From assembly GCF_024171995.1 (NCBI RefSeq), contig NZ_JAMTCT010000002.1:186001-250000 (forward strand): a stretch of DNA of 64,000 bases, in the 5' to 3' direction. The stretch's first letter is position 1. Each line of letters opens with the position of its first letter. The DNA comes from Promicromonospora umidemergens (GTDB lineage: Bacteria; Actinomycetota; Actinomycetes; Actinomycetales; Cellulomonadaceae). The notes under the pieces were generated by a model that saw nothing but the letters and a program-made list of their open reading frames with translations, did no database searches and was not told where the DNA came from. Below are positions 61,620-64,000 of the stretch, piece by piece. The position numbers and the translations under genes were made by a program.

Positions 61620-62479
61620 CAGACACCTCCGTGCTGGGACTGCCGGTACCCGAGGTACCAGCCGAGGGCCGCGTCCGTCACGGCCCGGAACGCGAGGGAC
61701 AGCAGCACGCCGACGACACCGAGCAGGATGACCCCGCTCCACATCTCCGGGATGGCGAAGCTGCGCTGGAACTGCACGATCGAGAAGCCCAGCCCGTCCT
61801 TGGCCGCGAACATCTCGCTGATCACCATCAGGATGATGCCGATCGACAGAGCCTGCCGGGCGCCGGTCACGATCTGCGGGCTCGCCCCCCGCAGCATGAG
61901 GTGCCGCACCGTGGCGACCCGGCCCAGCCGGTAGGCACGCGCCGTGTCCCGCAGCACCGGGTCAAGGCCGCGCACGCCCTCGACCGTGTTCAGCAGGATC
62001 GGCCACAGGCAGCCGGTGGCGATCACGACGATCTTCATCGACGTCCCGATCCCGAGGAACAGCATCAGGATCGGCACCAGCACCGGCGGCGGGATCGCAC
62101 GGAAGAACTCGAGCACCGGTTCCGCGTAGGCCCGGAACGCCCGTGAGGACCCGATCGCCACACCGAGGACCACGCCCACCACGAGCGCGACGGCGTAGCC
62201 GGCGAGCAGCCGCAGCACGCTCGGCACGACGTCCTGGACGAACCTGCTCTGGTCGAACGGCGTCGAGAACCACGTGTCGCCGAACGTGCCGACGATCACG
62301 CTGAGCGGCGGGTTGAAGTACGACGTGCTCCCGGCGCTCAGCACCCACCACACCGCGACGACGACCGCGGGCAGCCCGACGGCCAGGAGCACCTGCCGGA
62401 GCACTCTGCCCGCGGTGGTCCGGACGGCTGTGCCGGTGCCGGTGCCGGTCCCTGTGCGGGTCCGTGCGGCGCCGGTCAT
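61619..62479 (-). CDS. ABC importer permease 1 (SsuC/TauC-type)
   Basis: A 286-residue permease with about six helices (AVGLPAVVVAVWWVLS, LAGYAVALVVGVVLGVAIGSS, PVLVPILMLFLGIG, IVVIATGCLWPILLNTVEGV, SIGIILMVISEMFA, SGVILLGVVGVLLSLAF) and the EAA-type coupling loop ARAYRLGRVATVRHLMLRGASPQIVTG. The first 20 residues are a TGTGTGTG repeat. The start overlaps the second permease stop by 4 bases; a heterodimeric channel is implied. Confidence 0.9.
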   Translation of the reverse strand: MTGAARTRTGTGTGTGTAVRTTAGRVLRQVLLAVGLPAVVVAVWWVLSAGSTSYFNPPLSVIVGTFGDTWFSTPFDQSRFVQDVVPSVLRLLAGYAVALVVGVVLGVAIGSSRAFRAYAEPVLEFFRAIPPPVLVPILMLFLGIGTSMKIVVIATGCLWPILLNTVEGVRGLDPVLRDTARAYRLGRVATVRHLMLRGASPQIVTGARQALSIGIILMVISEMFAAKDGLGFSIVQFQRSFAIPEMWSGVILLGVVGVLLSLAFRAVTDAALGWYLGYRQSQHGGV

Positions 62480-63315
62480 GCGGCTCGCTCCCCTCGGACG
62501 GACGGGTGCCAGAACAGGACCCGGCTCTCCAGCCCGCGGGCGACGGCGTTCACCACTACCCCGAGCAGCCCGGCGACCACGACGTACGCGTACATCGAGG
62601 CGACCGCACCCGAGGACTGCGCCACGCCGAGCAGCTTGCCGATGCCGGGCGTACCGATGAGCAGCTCACCGGTCACGGTCAGGATCAGGGCGACGCTCGC
62701 CGCCAGCCGCAGCCCGGTCATCGCGTACGGCGCCGTCGTCGGCCACACCAGGGTCCGGATCCGGGTCAGCGGCGAGAAGCGGTACGAGCGCGCCGTGTCC
62801 GAGGCCACCGGGTCGACGTCCGCCGCTCCCGACAGCACCTGCACCAGGACCTGCCAGAAGCTCGCATAGATCACCAGCAGCAGGGTCGACGCCATTCCCG
62901 TGCCGTACAGCAGGATGGCCACGGGGATCAGCGCCACCGACGGCACGGGGCGCAGGAACTCGACGGTCGACGCCGTCACCGCCCGCAGCAGCGGCACCGA
63001 CCCGATGATCATGCCGAGCACGACGCCGGCGACCACCGAGATCGCGAGCCCGGTGAACCACGTGGTCAGCGTCTGCCCCAGGGCTACCCAGAACTCGCCG
63101 GTGCCCAGCCGGTCGGCCAGGGCGCCGAGGATCTGCGACGTCGGCGGCAGGAACCGCGCGTCCACGATCCCCAGCCGCGGCGCGAGCTCGACGACCACGA
63201 GCAGGGTCGCGACCCCGGCCGCACCCAGGCCCCAGGCGGGCAGCCGCCGGCCGGCCACCCGGCCCGGCTCACGGCTCGCTGCCCGGCTCGCTGTCCGGCT
63301 CGCTGCGCTGCTCAC
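62476..63315 (-). CDS. ABC importer permease 2 (SsuC/TauC-type)
   Basis: A 279-residue permease with the same layout as its neighbour: a hydrophobic first helix (LGAAGVATLLVVVELAP), ISVVAGVVLGMIIGSV, PSVALIPVAILLYGTG, LLVIYASFWQVLVQVLSG and the coupling loop ARSYRFSPLTRIRTLVWPTTAPYAMTG. The N-terminus has a short RTASRAASRE repeat. GTG 63315 overlaps the stop of the binding-protein gene (GTGA). Confidence 0.88.
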   Translation of the reverse strand: MSSAASRTASRAASREPGRVAGRRLPAWGLGAAGVATLLVVVELAPRLGIVDARFLPPTSQILGALADRLGTGEFWVALGQTLTTWFTGLAISVVAGVVLGMIIGSVPLLRAVTASTVEFLRPVPSVALIPVAILLYGTGMASTLLLVIYASFWQVLVQVLSGAADVDPVASDTARSYRFSPLTRIRTLVWPTTAPYAMTGLRLAASVALILTVTGELLIGTPGIGKLLGVAQSSGAVASMYAYVVVAGLLGVVVNAVARGLESRVLFWHPSVRGERAA

Positions 63316-64000
63316 GGCAGGAGCTTGTTCACGTCGACGGGCTCGTCGAACGTGCCGTACTCGACGCCGAGGTCGGCCAGCACCTGGAACGAGGACGCCT
63401 CCAGCTCCGGCCCGAAGCGCGGCATCACCATCGCCTCCTTCACGGCCGGGTCGATCTCGGTGTAGGTGTCCAGGACCGCGCGGGTCTCGTCCGGGTGCTC
63501 CTCCGCGTAGGTCAGGGACTCCTCCATCGCGGCCGTGAACGCCTCGACGGTCCCTGGGTCCTGCGCGATCTGCTGCTCGGTCGTGAAGTACGCGGCGATC
63601 AGCAGGTCAGGGTCGGTCTCGGCGAAGTTCGACGTCACCATCTCCGCACCCTGCTCGAGCGCCGTCGTGAGGTGCGGCTCCACGATCCATGCGGCGTCGA
63701 CCTGCTCGCCGGCCACGGCCGCGGGCATGTCGGGGAACCCCATCTCGACGAACTCCACCCCGTCCGGGTCGCCGCCCGCGTCCGAGACGACCTTGCGCAC
63801 CGTGGTGTCGCCGATGTTGTCGAGGGTGTTGACCGCGACGGTCCTGCCGACCAGGTCGGCCGCGTCCTCGATGTCGGAGCCGCCCGGCACGACCACGGCG
63901 CTGAAGTCCTCGCCGGCCTTGCCCGTGGTGAAGTTCCCCGGTGCGACGGCCTTGAGCGGCAGGCCCTTGGAGGACGCGACAAGGAGTGAGGTCACGTTGC
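63312..64000 (-). CDS. ABC importer substrate-binding protein (SsuA/THI5-like), 5' end outside window
   Basis: About 229 residues of a periplasm-type binding protein are present; the signal peptide and first lobe lie beyond the right edge. Visible are the second-lobe segments [27 protein letters not shown] and GFPDMPAAVAGEQVDAAWIVEPHL, which are standard for nitrate/sulfonate/taurine-type binding proteins, then the helical C-terminal region with FTTEQQIAQDPGTVEAFTAAMEESL. It is the first visible gene of the transporter-pca run. From context the ligand is predicted to be 4-hydroxybenzoate, protocatechuate or a related aromatic acid, but binding residues cannot be judged. Confidence 0.85.
   Translation of the reverse strand, partial: NVTSLLVASSKGLPLKAVAPGNFTTGKAGEDFSAVVVPGGSDIEDAADLVGRTVAVNTLDNIGDTTVRKVVSDAGGDPDGVEFVEMGFPDMPAAVAGEQVDAAWIVEPHLTTALEQGAEMVTSNFAETDPDLLIAAYFTTEQQIAQDPGTVEAFTAAMEESLTYAEEHPDETRAVLDTYTEIDPAVKEAMVMPRFGPELEASSFQVLADLGVEYGTFDEPVDVNKLLP

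Noticed and set aside
51-64000. CRISPR arrays, rRNA genes, prophage modules or an integrase
   Set aside because: None seen: no regularly spaced repeats, no rRNA-like stretches, and the only mobile-element genes are the two transposase remnants at 32.5-34.0 kb.

Overview
The window is about 70% GC, densely packed and rich in GTG/TTG starts and 4-base start/stop overlaps. Together with an IdeR-type iron box, an actinobacterial-type SOS box, a DUF222/HNH (13E12-type) gene, a PcaR of the IclR family and a recC-recB-recD order, this points to a high-GC actinobacterium. The mix (GH89 end, desferrioxamine-like genes, protocatechuate genes) would fit a Micrococcales member near Cellulomonadaceae/Promicromonosporaceae, but that placement is inference; no rRNA or tRNA gene was seen.

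Layout. 0-17 kb is mostly ordinary chromosome: the end of an alpha-N-acetylglucosaminidase, a UTP-glucose-1-phosphate uridylyltransferase, a Sua5/YciO-family protein, a threonine-dehydratase-like enzyme with a divergent LysR regulator, a coupled methyltransferase/DinB pair, a Tdi1-like domain protein with a disordered tail, an EamA transporter remnant, an HNH protein behind a candidate SOS box, a divergent MocR/PNPOx pair and a heterodimeric ABC exporter.

16.3-25.4 kb (minus strand) is an iron-controlled hydroxamate siderophore operon: desA-like decarboxylase, desB-like N-hydroxylase, a fused acyltransferase-NIS synthetase (DesC-DesD), a penicillin-acylase-family Ntn hydrolase fused to a second acyltransferase domain, and a dimethylargininase-like gene 9 bases downstream. 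Every junction in the first four genes is a 4-base overlap, and a near-consensus iron box lies upstream of desA.

25.5-31.6 kb holds a lipoprotein, a diverged Nramp-family transporter, a secreted serine hydrolase and two poorly known cytosolic-type proteins, one with a DUF4241-like end.

31.6-36.4 kb is a decayed accessory island with lower GC: a DNRLRE-type secreted leader (frameshifted) joined directly to the tail of an ADP-ribosyltransferase-like toxin tip, followed tightly by an intact zinc-ribbon gene that looks like its immunity gene; then a long perfect hairpin, remnants of two insertion sequences, and a small frameshifted gene coupled to a 172-residue orphan. I read this as a wrecked polymorphic-toxin locus.

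36.4-45.0 kb is recC-recB-recD. 45-52 kb has a TPP enzyme of the pyruvate oxidase type, a GT1 glycosyltransferase with a divergent TetR regulator, an FMN reductase, a PAS-ANTAR protein with hairpins in its leader, and a DUF2231 membrane protein.

51.9-64.0 kb (minus strand) is a nearly complete 4-hydroxybenzoate/protocatechuate pathway in one run: an SsuABC/TauABC-type ABC importer (substrate-binding protein cut by the window edge), pcaR (IclR), pcaF, pcaI, pcaJ, pobA, pcaH, pcaG, pcaB, pcaD, pcaC. Overlapping ends tie the importer to pcaR and tie most pathway genes to one another; the two real gaps, and the operon end, carry related small palindromes. The importer is therefore the predicted uptake system for the aromatic acid that pobA and pcaGH consume.
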